From Candidatus Ideonella esbjergensis (GTDB taxonomy: Bacteria; Pseudomonadota; Gammaproteobacteria; Burkholderiales; Burkholderiaceae_C), in the NCBI GenBank assembly GCA_016710065.1, contig JADJLP010000013.1, positions 1-64,000 on the forward strand: DNA of 64,000 nucleotides, given 5' to 3'. Shown piece by piece: positions 18,946-27,622 of the stretch (its first letter is position 1; every line of letters starts with the position of its first letter). The notes beneath the pieces were generated by a model that was given only the letters and a program-made list of their open reading frames with translations, did not search any database and had not been told where the DNA came from. The translations under genes and the position numbers were made by a program.

Positions 18946-19130
18946 ACGCTGGGCGAGAGCATCGGCATGGCGGCGGAAGTGGCGCATGGCAGCTGCACGG
19001 ATGTGCCGCCTGCGCGCAAGTAAGTCCGCAGCCAAGCTACCCTGACAAGGCCCGAACTGGCGACGGTTCGGGCCTTGTGCTTGCGTACCCAAACAATCGC
19101 CGCAGAATACTGTGCATTTGTACAGTATTC
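18946..19130 (+). repeat. Duplicate of lpdA 3' end, terminator and LexA-type box
   Basis: Nearly identical to 38158-38343: the last 25 codons of lpdA (ending PPARK stop), the lpdA terminator hairpin (19047-19076), and the stretch up to the transposase start of copy E. Small differences include one substitution in the terminator lead and one T missing. It lies to the left of IS91-like copy B, consistent with carriage by one-ended transposition. Confidence 0.9.
19110..19125. promoter_or_regulatory. LexA-type palindrome before IS91-like copy B
   Basis: ctgtgcatttgtacag fits the LexA consensus CTGT-N8-ACAG exactly. It ends 5 bases before the transposase ATG at 19131. No Shine-Dalgarno sequence is visible between them. 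Confidence 0.55.
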
Positions 19131-20687
19131 ATGTCAGCCACTTCAAGCCCAAGCTCTACAACCCACGCCACCCCGAACGCACGCTGCTCTACCAAATGGT
19201 AGCCGAGCACTACGAGACCTGGCTAGAGTTGGCCAGCGCGGGTCAGTTCGACGGCCAGGGCGACCACCACACCCCCAAGCCCTTCGTGCGCAAAGCGTTT
19301 GCCAAGTATCTTGAGTGCGGCATCTTTGCCCATGGCTTTGCCCGCGCTCGCTGCGGCGACTGTGGGCACGACTACTTTGTAGCCTTCTCCTGCAAAGGCC
19401 GGGGAGTCTGCCCCTCGTGCACCACGCGGCGGATGGTGGAGACGGCGGCACACCTGAGCGACCACGTTTTCCCCCGCCTGCCGGTGCGCCAGTGGGTGCT
19501 CTCCGTGCCCAAGAGGTTGCGGTACTTCATGCAACGCGACGGAGCGGTGCTGAGCATGGTGCTGCGCATCTTTCTGCGGGTGATCGCACAAACTCTGCAG
19601 ACCCACAGCCCCGGTGCGGCCAATGCAGACAAGGAAAGCCTGCACATCGGTGCCATCGCCTTCATTCACCGATTCGGCTCCAGCCTCAATGAACACGTCC
19701 ACTTCCACGTTTGTGTGGTGGACGGGGTGTTTGAGGAAGTGGAGGGCGAGGGCGATGCTGATGCGACCCCTCGAATCTCATCGCCGGGTGTCATCTTTCA
19801 CGCGGCCACCGGCATCGATGCGGCTACCGTGGCCCCAGTGCAGACCACACTGCAAAACGCATCCTGCGCGCCTTCGTTGCTCGGGGCCTGCTGGAGAACT
19901 GTGACGCCAAAGACATGCTGGGCTACAAACACAGCGGCTTCTCGGTGGACGCCGGTGTCTGCATCGAAGCCCACGACCGCGCTGCGCTGGAGCGGCTGCT
20001 GCGCTATTGCGCGCGTCCACCGTTTTCCATGGAGCGCCTACGCAAAGAGGGAAGCAAACTGGTGTACCGCTGTGCCAAACAGCGCAGCGAGCCCACCAGT
20101 GACAAGCGTGGTGCCAAGGCAGATGAGCTGCACCTCACACCGCTGGAGCTCATCGACCGCATTGCCGCCCTGGTACCCCCACCACGCACCCACCGGCACC
20201 GCTACTTTGGTGTGCTGGCACCAAACTCGCCGCTGAGGGCTGCGGTGACGGCGCTGGCGACACCGGCGCAAGCCGCTCCCGTGCTGGGCGCGTCGATCAG
20301 CACGGGGAGTGCGCGCCTGGTGTGGTACCGATGAGCAGCGCGCTGCCATCCCAGAGCGAGCCGGTGCTGCCCAAGCGTGCAGCGCACTACCTGTGGGCGG
20401 TGCTGATCGCCCGCATCTACGAGGTGTTCCCCCTCTTGTGTCCGCTGTGTGGCGGGCATATGCGCATCATCGCGTTCATTACGCACAGCGCTGACATCCG
20501 GCACATCCTGGACCACATCGGGGCAGATTCAGAGCCACCCCGCATCTCCCCGGCGCGCGGGCCACCGCTGTGGGATGACTGTAGTGATGCGCAGATGGAT
20601 GACGGGGCGCAAACCGAGCCAGCAGACTGGGACCTGGCGGCGCAACCGGCACCGGACTTTGAGGTCGATCAGCGCATCAGTTGGTGA
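19112..20687 (+). pseudogene. IS91-like transposase of copy B, frameshifted
   Basis: A single-Tyr rolling-circle transposase of about 520 residues. It has an N-terminal zinc finger (CGDCGHDYFVAFSCKGRGVC), the HUH motif EHVHFHVCVVDGVFE, catalytic-Tyr region RLLRYCARPPFSMERL, and C-terminal CPLCGGHMRIIAF. Compared with C and E it lacks single bases at about 19145, 19856 and 20306. The first loss puts the ATG out of frame (a GTG at 19112 would restore it). The other two break the protein in the middle and near the end. Not functional as read. Confidence 0.85.
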
Positions 20688-20885
20688 ATGAACAAAGCGG
20701 CGATTTTGACTTGCCGCGAACTGGCTCTGCGCCCGGTACACGCCGAGCGCCGCAAATCACTCTCCTGAACGCCAAACCCTGGTGGTGAACCTGACACCTG
20801 GGCGGGAAAATCGAGTGTCTCAGCCGGCTTGATGGCGCTTCCGCGGTGCGATACTTGGCCTCATGCGGTTAAAACGCCTATCCGT
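19112..20885 (+). mobile_element. IS91-like element B
   Basis: Full-length relative of copies A, C, D and E. The right end ...cctatccgt at 20885 is fixed by comparison with A, C and D. The left limit is uncertain because B and E share flanking lpdA sequence, so where flank stops and element starts cannot be told from them. The start given is the first possible transposase codon. Confidence 0.75.
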
Positions 20886-21070
20886 ACGCGTAATGCGATG
20901 GTGAGGTTGTTTAAGCGATTTCCATGCCAATTATATTATTCGTTTTAAATCAATAAGATACGTTTGCTGTTGGCGATTTTCTCGAATGCCGCGCCGGCAG
21001 TCTGGCGCTTGTTGGCGGCAATCCATTGCCGCATTTCGCACCGGTGACGGAAAGCCGTCACCAAGGTTGC
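20886..21070. other. Short A+T-richer gap after IS91-like copy B
   Basis: Holds an A+T-rich patch (about 20915-20960) unlike its surroundings and a stretch resembling a hairpin near 21045-21060 (gacggaaagccgtc) beyond the yciK stop. No gene seen. Confidence 0.4.
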
Positions 21071-21811
21071 TTATTGCGCGTTGAGCGCCTGGCCGTTGAT
21101 GCCCTGGCTATCCGGCCCCATGAGATAGAGGTACAGCGGCATGATGTCTTCCGCCGCGGGGTTGCTGGCCGGGTTTTCGCCGGGATAGGCCAGGGCGCGC
21201 ATGTCGGTTCGGGTAGCGCCTGGGTTGATGCTGTTGGCGCGCACCTGGCTGATTCCCTCGACCTCGTCAGCCAGTACCTGCATCAAGCCTTCGCAGGCAA
21301 ACTTGGAGACGGCATAAGCCCCCCAATAGGCGCGTCCCTGACGACCGACACTGCTTGAGGTGAAGACGACCGAGGCGTCTGCGGAGAGCTTAAGCAGCGG
21401 CAGCAGGGTGCTGGTGAGCATGAAGGCGGCGTTGACGTTGATCTGCATGACGCGCATGAAGTTGTCGCCGGACAACTGCTCCAGCGGCGTGCGCGGGCCG
21501 AGGATCGCGGCATTGTGCAACAGACCGTCGAGGCGGCCGAATTCGTTCTCGATCATTGCCGCCAGTTCGTCGTACTGGTGCGCCAGGGCGGTTTCCAGGT
21601 TGAACGGAATGACTGCCGGCTGCGGGTAACCAGCCTCTTCGATTTCGTCGTAGAGGTGGTTGAGGCTTTCTTCGGTCTTGCCCAGCAGCAACACCGTCGC
21701 ACCGTGGGCAGCGAACGCCTTGGCGGCAGCGGCACCGATGCCACGGCCGGCGCCGGTGACCAGAATGACCCGGCCTTTAAGCAGGTCGGGGCGGGCAACG
21801 TAGTCAAACAT
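21071..21811 (-). CDS. yciK: YciK-type short-chain dehydrogenase/reductase
   Basis: A 246-residue Rossmann-fold oxidoreductase: TGAGRGIGAAAAKAFAAHG binds NAD(P), NAA follows in HNAAILGP, and the catalytic Ser-Tyr-Lys set is TSSSVGRQGRAYWGAYAVSK. The start MFDYVARPDLLKGRVILVTG matches the usual YciK N-terminus; an upstream ATG would add 18 residues. Function is not settled in the family. In Pseudomonas the order ubiG-mupP-yciK is normal, and the same set lies here, with an alkylsulfatase gene between mupP and yciK. This points to Pseudomonas-like origin of 21071-24940. Confidence 0.85.
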   Translation of the reverse strand: MFDYVARPDLLKGRVILVTGAGRGIGAAAAKAFAAHGATVLLLGKTEESLNHLYDEIEEAGYPQPAVIPFNLETALAHQYDELAAMIENEFGRLDGLLHNAAILGPRTPLEQLSGDNFMRVMQINVNAAFMLTSTLLPLLKLSADASVVFTSSSVGRQGRAYWGAYAVSKFACEGLMQVLADEVEGISQVRANSINPGATRTDMRALAYPGENPASNPAAEDIMPLYLYLMGPDSQGINGQALNAQ

Positions 21812-21870
21812 GCGGGGCAATCCTCTGGAAACGGGGGCGGACAGTGCGTGGCGGGCGGCCATCATAAATG

Positions 21871-21900
21871 AAAAAGCCCCGTTTTTCAGGCGGGGCTTGA
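21871..21900 (-). terminator. Rho-independent terminator of sdsA
   Basis: Stem aagccccg / cggggctt with a 9-base loop. On the minus strand it is followed by TTTTTC. It lies 17 bases past the alkylsulfatase stop. Confidence 0.8.
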
Positions 21901-21916
21901 GCCGTTCTGCGCTGGA

Positions 21917-23896
21917 TCAGGGCTCGATGATGTTGAAGTTGAAGTTGCCCTGCGGTTTGTCGAGCAGCTGGAAGAACTCCAGCAGAGACAGGCGGCTGCC
22001 TTCGATGCTCAGTTCATCGGAGAACAGCGTGTCCTTGAGCCCGGCACCGCCGGTGACCAGCTTGAGAAACAGCGGTTTGGTCAGATTGACCGTGGCATCA
22101 GCCCCGGCCACCGGAGCCGCTATGCGGTGGTGCAGCACGGCGTTCTCAACCTGCAGGACATGATTTTCCTTGAGGTCGGTGAAGTTGAAGTTGATCAGCA
22201 GCTGTTTCCCATCGGCACGCGGGCCATTGAGGCTGGCCGCCATCGAGGCAAAGAACAGCGGCAAAGGGGTTTCTTCCAGCAGGCGGGCGATCTCGCCGAG
22301 GCTGATCACTTTTGTGGGCGGCCCGTTGCGCAGTTCATAGGCGCCGGTCAGATAGACGTCGCGCCAGGGGCCGGACTCAGCCTGATAGCCGAGCTGGTCA
22401 TAGGTCTTGGCCAGCAGTTCACGGGCCGCCTGATTGTCCGGCTGGGCAAACACCAGATGGTTGAGCAGTTCTGCGGTCCAGCGGTACTGGCCTTTATCGT
22501 ATGACTGCTGGGCAATGCCCAGTACCTTGTCGGCGCCGCCGATGGCTTCGACGTAAGCGGCGCCTGCTTCGGCGGGCGGCAGTGGATTGAGGTTGGCCGG
22601 GTTGCCGTCATACCAGCCGAAATAGGCCTGATAAACCGCTTTGGCGTTGTGGCTGACGGTGCCGTAGTAGTCGCGGTTGGCAAAGTTCTTCTCCAGCGTG
22701 GAGGGCAGCTTGAGTTCGGCGGAGATTTCCTTCGGCGTGTAGCCGGCGTTGGCCAGGCGCAGGGTCTGGTCATGGATGAACTTGTAGGTGTCGCGCTGGC
22801 TCTTGAGGAAGCTGTTGATGCGTTCCTTGCCCCATACCGGCCAGTGGTGGCTGCCGAAATACACCTCGGCGTCCTGGCCGAACAGGGTGATGGCTTCGTC
22901 GATGTAGCCACTCCACTTCAGCGCGTCGCGTACCTTGGCGCCGCGCAGGGTGTAGAGGTTGTGCAGGGTGTGGGAGACCACCTCGGCGCCGCAGAATGCC
23001 TTGTACTGCGGGATGTAGAAGGTCATCTCTGCCGGTGCTTCCGAGGCCGGGGTGTACTGGAAGACCATTTCCACGCCGTCGACATCGATGCGCTGGCCGG
23101 TCTTGCTGACGATCTCGGTGGGTTCGAGGATGCCGATGTCGCCGCCGAACGTTTGCTGCTTGCCCAGGCCGGTGTCCACGTGCCCGGTGGCCGAGCGCGG
23201 CAACCGGCTGCCGTACATGTACTGGGCGCGGCGCTGCATGGTCGGACCGGCGAGGATGTTCTCGCTGGAGGCTTCTTCCATGAAGCCCTCGGGCGCGATC
23301 ACCTGCAGGTGTTCGCGTTCGGCGTCGCTGAGCACCCCGTCGATGCCGCCGAAGTGGTCGATGTGGCTGTGGGTGAAGATGATTGCCGAGATCTTCTGAT
23401 CGCCCAGTTGCTCGCGGGCGAAGGCCAGTGCGTTGCGGGCGGTAGGGGCGGTGGTCAGCGGGTCCACCAGAATCCAGCCGGTCTTGCCCTGGATCAGCGA
23501 GATGTTGGCCAGGTCGAAACCGCGAAGTTGGTAGACCCCCTTGGTCACCTCGAACAGGCCGTTGATGTTGTTCAGCTTGGCCTGCCGCCACAGGCTGGGA
23601 TTGACGCTGTCAGGGGCGTCGCCCTCGATGAAGGCATAGTCCTCCATGTTCCACAGGACCCGGCCATTGGCATCGGTGACCTTGAGCGGTTTCTGGCTGG
23701 CAATCAGGCCGCGGCTGGCGTCCTCGAAGTCCTGCTGGTCGCCGAGCGGCAGTGATTCGGCTACCGCACCGTTGGCGGCTGCCGTTGCAGCGCTGGCCGC
23801 CGAGCCGGTGCGGGCCGAGGCTTGTTGGTCGTCGCCACAGCCGCCGAGGATCAGTGCCAGGCCGAGCATGGCAAGGTGGGGGAGATGGGTTTGCAT
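21917..23896 (-). CDS. sdsA: SdsA-type alkylsulfatase lipoprotein
   Basis: A 659-residue metallo-beta-lactamase-fold sulfatase. The metal-binding motif THSHIDHFGG and downstream GAEVVSHTLHN and GSHHWPVWG match the SdsA1/BDS1 group, which hydrolyses long-chain alkyl sulfates such as SDS to alcohol and sulfate. The C-terminal third should hold the dimerisation and SCP2-like substrate-binding domains. ATG 23896 follows a GGAGAG sequence and starts a lipoprotein signal (LGLALILGGCGDD), so the enzyme should be membrane anchored. It sits between mupP and yciK, where Pseudomonas usually has nothing, so it looks like an insertion into that locus. Confidence 0.88.
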   Translation of the reverse strand: MQTHLPHLAMLGLALILGGCGDDQQASARTGSAASAATAAANGAVAESLPLGDQQDFEDASRGLIASQKPLKVTDANGRVLWNMEDYAFIEGDAPDSVNPSLWRQAKLNNINGLFEVTKGVYQLRGFDLANISLIQGKTGWILVDPLTTAPTARNALAFAREQLGDQKISAIIFTHSHIDHFGGIDGVLSDAEREHLQVIAPEGFMEEASSENILAGPTMQRRAQYMYGSRLPRSATGHVDTGLGKQQTFGGDIGILEPTEIVSKTGQRIDVDGVEMVFQYTPASEAPAEMTFYIPQYKAFCGAEVVSHTLHNLYTLRGAKVRDALKWSGYIDEAITLFGQDAEVYFGSHHWPVWGKERINSFLKSQRDTYKFIHDQTLRLANAGYTPKEISAELKLPSTLEKNFANRDYYGTVSHNAKAVYQAYFGWYDGNPANLNPLPPAEAGAAYVEAIGGADKVLGIAQQSYDKGQYRWTAELLNHLVFAQPDNQAARELLAKTYDQLGYQAESGPWRDVYLTGAYELRNGPPTKVISLGEIARLLEETPLPLFFASMAASLNGPRADGKQLLINFNFTDLKENHVLQVENAVLHHRIAAPVAGADATVNLTKPLFLKLVTGGAGLKDTLFSDELSIEGSRLSLLEFFQLLDKPQGNFNFNIIEP

Positions 23897-23975
23897 TGTC
23901 GTTGCTCTCCAGGGATATGTGGCAGCAATCATACCACTAATTTTTCGTCTGGAGAAAGCCGTGCCGGGGTGGCGG

Positions 23976-24647
23976 CTAGCAGCCGCACAGTGCGCGATCA
24001 AGCACCGCGCGCAGTTCCAGCGGATGATCAACCAGCACATCGGCGCCCCAATGGGCCGGATTGTCGTCCGGATGAATGTAGCCCCAGCTGACGGCGGCGG
24101 TGCGGGTGCCGGCGGCGCGGCCGGATTCGATATCGCGCAGGTCATCGCCGACGAAGAGGATTTCTTGCGGCTGCAGCCCCAGTTGCTGGCAGGCCAGCCG
24201 CATGGGCTCCGGGTCCGGTTTGGTGTTTTTCACGTGGTCGGGGCAGATCAGCAGGGCTGAGCGGGAGGCCAGGCCCAGTTGCTGCATGATCGGCTCGGCA
24301 AAGCGCACAGGCTTGTTGGTCACCACGCCCCAGCGCAGGTTGGCTTTTTCGATATCGGCCAACAGCTCGGGAATCCCATCATAGGGTCTGGTCAGCACCG
24401 CGCAGTGTTGCTGGTAACGTTCGAGAAACTCCAGGCGCAGTGCTTCAAATTCTGCTGATTCAGTGGGTGCGTCGAAGGCCGCCGCCACCATGGCGCGGGC
24501 GCCGCCGGAAACGACGTCGGCAATCGCTTTGGGTTCCACCGGCGGCAAGCCACGGGCTTCGCGCATGGCCTGAGTGACGGCGATAAAGTCGGGCGCACTG
24601 TCGAGCAGCGTGCCGTCCATGTCGAAAAGAATTGCGCGCAGGCGCAT
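23976..24647 (-). CDS. mupP: MupP/Gph-type HAD phosphatase
   Basis: A 223-residue haloacid-dehalogenase phosphatase. The motif-I sequence is FDMDGTLLDSAPDF, VVTNKP is motif II, and GDDLRDIESGRAAG is motif IV. Annotated either as phosphoglycolate phosphatase or, in Pseudomonas, as MupP, which dephosphorylates MurNAc-6-phosphate in peptidoglycan recycling. The ubiG neighbour favours MupP. The start ATG overlaps the ubiG stop (TGATG), so the two are translationally coupled. The reading frame is intact. Confidence 0.82.
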   Translation of the reverse strand: MRLRAILFDMDGTLLDSAPDFIAVTQAMREARGLPPVEPKAIADVVSGGARAMVAAAFDAPTESAEFEALRLEFLERYQQHCAVLTRPYDGIPELLADIEKANLRWGVVTNKPVRFAEPIMQQLGLASRSALLICPDHVKNTKPDPEPMRLACQQLGLQPQEILFVGDDLRDIESGRAAGTRTAAVSWGYIHPDDNPAHWGADVLVDHPLELRAVLDRALCGC

Positions 24648-24940
24648 CACGCCTCCTTCAGGGTCTGGATCATGTAGTTGACTTCGACATCCGCCTCCAG
24701 CTTGTAGCGGCGGGTCAGCGGGTTGTAGGTCAGGCCGATGATGTCGCGGACTTCCAGGTCGGCTGCGCGGCACCAGGCGCCAAGTTCAGAGGGGCGAATG
24801 AACTTCTTGAATTCGTGCGTGCCGCGCGGCAGCAGGCGCAGTACGTACTCTGCGCCGATGATGGCAAACAGGTAGGCCTTGGGGTTGCGGTTGATGGTCG
24901 AGAAGAACACCTGGCCACCTGGCTTGACCAGGCGCTGGCC
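24647..24940 (-). pseudogene. ubiG: UbiG O-methyltransferase, C-terminal fragment
   Basis: About 97 codons: LVKPGGQVFFSTINRNPKAY, then LPRGTHEFKKFIRPSELGAW and the end. This is the C-terminal 40 percent of ubiquinone-synthesis 3-O-methyltransferase. The SAM-binding N-terminal half is missing; at about 24940 the sequence becomes the amidase fragment. The fragment keeps its coupling with mupP, so it may survive only as the leader of that gene. Confidence 0.85.
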
Positions 24941-24944
24941 AGCT

Positions 24945-25714
24945 GGCTGGCCCTAGGCCCGCTGACGCGCAGCGTGCGCGATGCGCAGCTGGTCTACAAC
25001 GTCATCGCCAATCAGCCAGCGTCGGATGTTGCCAGCGGTGGCCGGTTGGTAGCGCCGGTCGGCTTGCCGCTGACGATGCAGCAGCCGTGCATCAGCGCCG
25101 CACTGGCGGCCGCGCGCAGTACGCTGCTGCAGGACGGCTACCGAGAGGAACCGCAGGACTTCACCGATACGCGCCAGCTGTACCTGAACATCCCCAAACT
25201 GATCCTCGACGATTTTTACGACGACTGGATACGCATGCTGTCTACGCCGGAGGCAGGGCAATTCTCGCCGTGGCGCGAGCTGCTGGCGCAACTGCTCGGC
25301 AAGCCGACCATCGATAACGGCCTGCTGCAATGGATGCTGATCGCTCCGATCATGAAGACGCGCAGCAAGGCCAAGGTCGCAGCGATCGCAGAGGGTTATG
25401 CTAGCGCACGGACGCGATACCACGCCATGCTGGGCGCGGATGGCGTGATGGTGCTGCCGACACTGGGCTTGCTGGCGCCACCGCACGGCAAGATGAACCG
25501 GCAGTCGCTGAAACCCGGCGTCAACGGTCTGTTCACCGCCCACACGATGGGCAATTACCTCGACCTGCCGTCTATCGCCATCCCAGCGTGGAAGTTCAAG
25601 GACCCGGTCACCGGGCTACCGCCTAGCATATCCGTCATGTGCGCGCCGGGCGCCGAGGGAAAACTGTTCGCCGCCGCATCGCGCATTGCCGAACAGTTAG
25701 GCGACGGTTTATGA
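24945..25714 (+). pseudogene. Amidase-signature family enzyme, C-terminal fragment
   Basis: Open from about 24945 (LGPLTRSVRDAQLVYNVIA, a typical amidase segment after the Ser-Ser-Lys core) to the stop at 25714, ending with GNYLDLPSIAIPAWKF and APGAEGKLFAAASRIAEQL. The N-terminal half with the GGSSGG nucleophile region is missing, so it is inactive. It is convergent with the epimerase fragment and overlaps it by 6 bases, suggesting the two travelled together from one source genome. Confidence 0.8.
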
Positions 25715-26320
25715 CGCCTGGAGCGCCGCCACGATCAGCTGGTCCGCGTCTTCGTCGTGGCGGAAGCCGGCGGCCAATGCGGCAGGTGTATGCAGTGGTG
25801 GCATGCGGCCGAACAGTGCTTCGATGCGGTCATTTGGCGCGAAGCTGATTAACTCGCGGCGCTGCGGGCCGTAACGCCAGGTCAGCGCATCCAGTACTTC
25901 GCGCATGCTCAGATGGAGGACTGGCAGCTGCCACACCCGGCTTGCCGGTGCATCGGCGGTCGACATTGTTGCCGCATGCAGCAGGTTGTCGACGCAGCAG
26001 CGCAGTGACATCCACCATGCGGTAGCCCGTGGTCCGACCGGGCAGACGTAGGGCTGGCCGGCTGCAATCTTGTGCATCACGAGGCTCATGAAGGCCGAAC
26101 CGTGACCGGTTTCCGTCGGCGGCCGCGCGACGATGCCGGGCAAGCGCAGGCTCACCGCGTCCAATGAGCCGCGCCGGCTCAAATCCGCCAGTTCGATTTC
26201 CGCGATCAGCTTGTGCGCGCCGTAGCTCAGGGATGGACGGGCAGGCTGGTCTTCGTGCACTGCCTCCGTGCCCAGCGCGCCATACACTGCCACCGAACTG
26301 GCAAACACCAGCCGCGCAGG
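25709..26320 (-). pseudogene. NAD-dependent epimerase/dehydratase, C-terminal fragment
   Basis: About 200 codons on the minus strand. FASSVAVYG carries the Ser of the catalytic triad, and SYGAHKLIAEIELAD is the Y-x-x-x-K element of extended short-chain dehydrogenases. LRLPGIVARP follows. The nucleotide-binding N-terminus (GxxGxxG) is missing; the gene is cut near 26320 and fused to the middle of umuC. It resembles D-erythronate dehydrogenase (DenD)-like proteins, but this is a weak assignment. Confidence 0.75.
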
Positions 26321-26324
26321 ACGT

Positions 26325-27177
26325 GGCTTTCGCCTGCGCGTGATGCAAACTCACTCACGGCCTCCAGCATCGGGCCCAGCTCGGAAACGGATCTCCCGAA
26401 AGAGCGCGTAACCGCAATTTGTTTCTTGTTGCTTGGCGCATCTTCCAGAGGGATACACGATTGGCCGCGCAGCTCGCGCACCGTGCGTTCAAGCACCACG
26501 CTCCAGCGCCTGCGCACGGTCGCGGGGTCAAGCCTGGCCAAGTCCCAGGCGGTGTTGACACCACCCTCCTTCAATTGCGCACCAATGCGGCGCCCTACTC
26601 CCCAAACGTCGCCTACCGCTGTTGCCTGCAAAACCGCTTGCTGCTCGTCGGCGGACAACACGGCAAAGCTGCAAACTCGGGCCAGATTCGCAGGGTAGCT
26701 ACCCGGTTTGCGCTCGGCGGATTTCGCAACGTGATTCGCCAGTTTCGCAAGGGTCTTGGTACCACCAATCCCTATGCCGCATGGGATGCCCACCCATTGC
26801 AGAATGCGCGCCCGTATCTTGTGCGCCCTCTCCACCAAGTCACCCCGCATGCCATCGAGACCGATAAATGATTCGTCGATGGAATAGATCTCCTGAGTCG
26901 GCCCCAAGCCTGCAGCCAGGCTCATCATGCGGTTGCTCATGTCCCCATACAAAGGGAAGTTGGCGGAAAGCCCAATCAAGCCGTCAGACTCAACAAGCCC
27001 TGCGATCTGGAACCACGGGGCGCCCATCTTGATGCCCAGCGCTTTTGCTGCCTCGGATCGCGCGACAGCGCACCCATCGTTGTTGCTCAACACGACAAGC
27101 GGGCGCCCCGCCAGCGCCGGGCGAAACACGGTTTCGCAGGTCGCGTAGAAGTTGTTTCCGTCCACCAGAGCGAACAT
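26325..27177 (-). pseudogene. umuC: UmuC, DNA polymerase V subunit, C-terminally truncated
   Basis: Y-family polymerase: MFALVDGNNFYATCE has the first catalytic Asp, and EIYSIDESFIGLDG the Asp-Glu pair. The helix-hairpin-helix-like region (AVGDVWGVGRRIGAQL) is present. Homology stops after about 283 residues (family about 420) at a junction with the epimerase fragment, so the little-finger and C-terminal regions are lost. It begins three bases after the umuD stop, in the normal umuDC order. Pol V carries out error-prone translesion synthesis in the SOS response; this copy should not. Confidence 0.9.
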
Positions 27178-27180
27178 GGG

Positions 27181-27618
27181 TCAGACCCGAAAGCGCTTGA
27201 TCGTCGCTGTGACTACGCCCCAAATTTCCACGATCTGGCCATCCTTTGGAACGATTTCTGGATAGGTCGGATTGGCCGGTTTGAGCTTCATGCGGCCATG
27301 TTTTAGCCATAGGGTCTTGCAAGTGAATTCACCATCCACAACGGCCAGAACTACGTCGGTATGAATCGGCTTGAGGGCACGGTTCACCACCAGTAGATCA
27401 CCATCAAAAATGCCCGCCTCGCGCATGGAATCGCCGCGCAGCCGCACGATAAACGTGGCCTGGGGGTGGGTCACAAGGATGGTCGTCAAGTCCAGCCGCT
27501 CGACCGCGAAGTCTTCTGCGGGCGAGGGGAAACCCGCGTGCACAGTGTCCCCCACCATCGGCAAAACCAGTGGCTCAGGGCCGCATAAGATCGGCCTCCA
27601 TGGCGCAATACTGTACAT
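27181..27618 (-). CDS. umuD: UmuD, SOS mutagenesis protein, promoterless
   Basis: A 145-residue S24-type self-cleaving protein: cleavage site Ala-Gly in HAGFPSPAEDF, nucleophile Ser in GDSMREAG, and general-base Lys in VDGEFTCKTL. Cleaved UmuD activates UmuC. The only suitable in-frame ATG (27618) lies inside a LexA-type palindrome, followed upstream by only four bases before the IS1595-family element. The gene therefore has no promoter or ribosome site of its own and its partner umuC is truncated. The reading frame itself is intact. Confidence 0.85.
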   Translation of the reverse strand: MYSIAPWRPILCGPEPLVLPMVGDTVHAGFPSPAEDFAVERLDLTTILVTHPQATFIVRLRGDSMREAGIFDGDLLVVNRALKPIHTDVVLAVVDGEFTCKTLWLKHGRMKLKPANPTYPEIVPKDGQIVEIWGVVTATIKRFRV

Positions 27619-27622
27619 TTGT
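27611..27622. promoter_or_regulatory. LexA-type box split by the IS1595-family element (left half)
   Basis: ctgtacatttgt is followed by the element's end. The missing acag half appears on the other side as gcatttgtacag (28711-28722). Joined, they give CTGT-N8-ACAG. The seven-base catttgt occurs on both sides, as a target duplication would. Confidence 0.6.
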
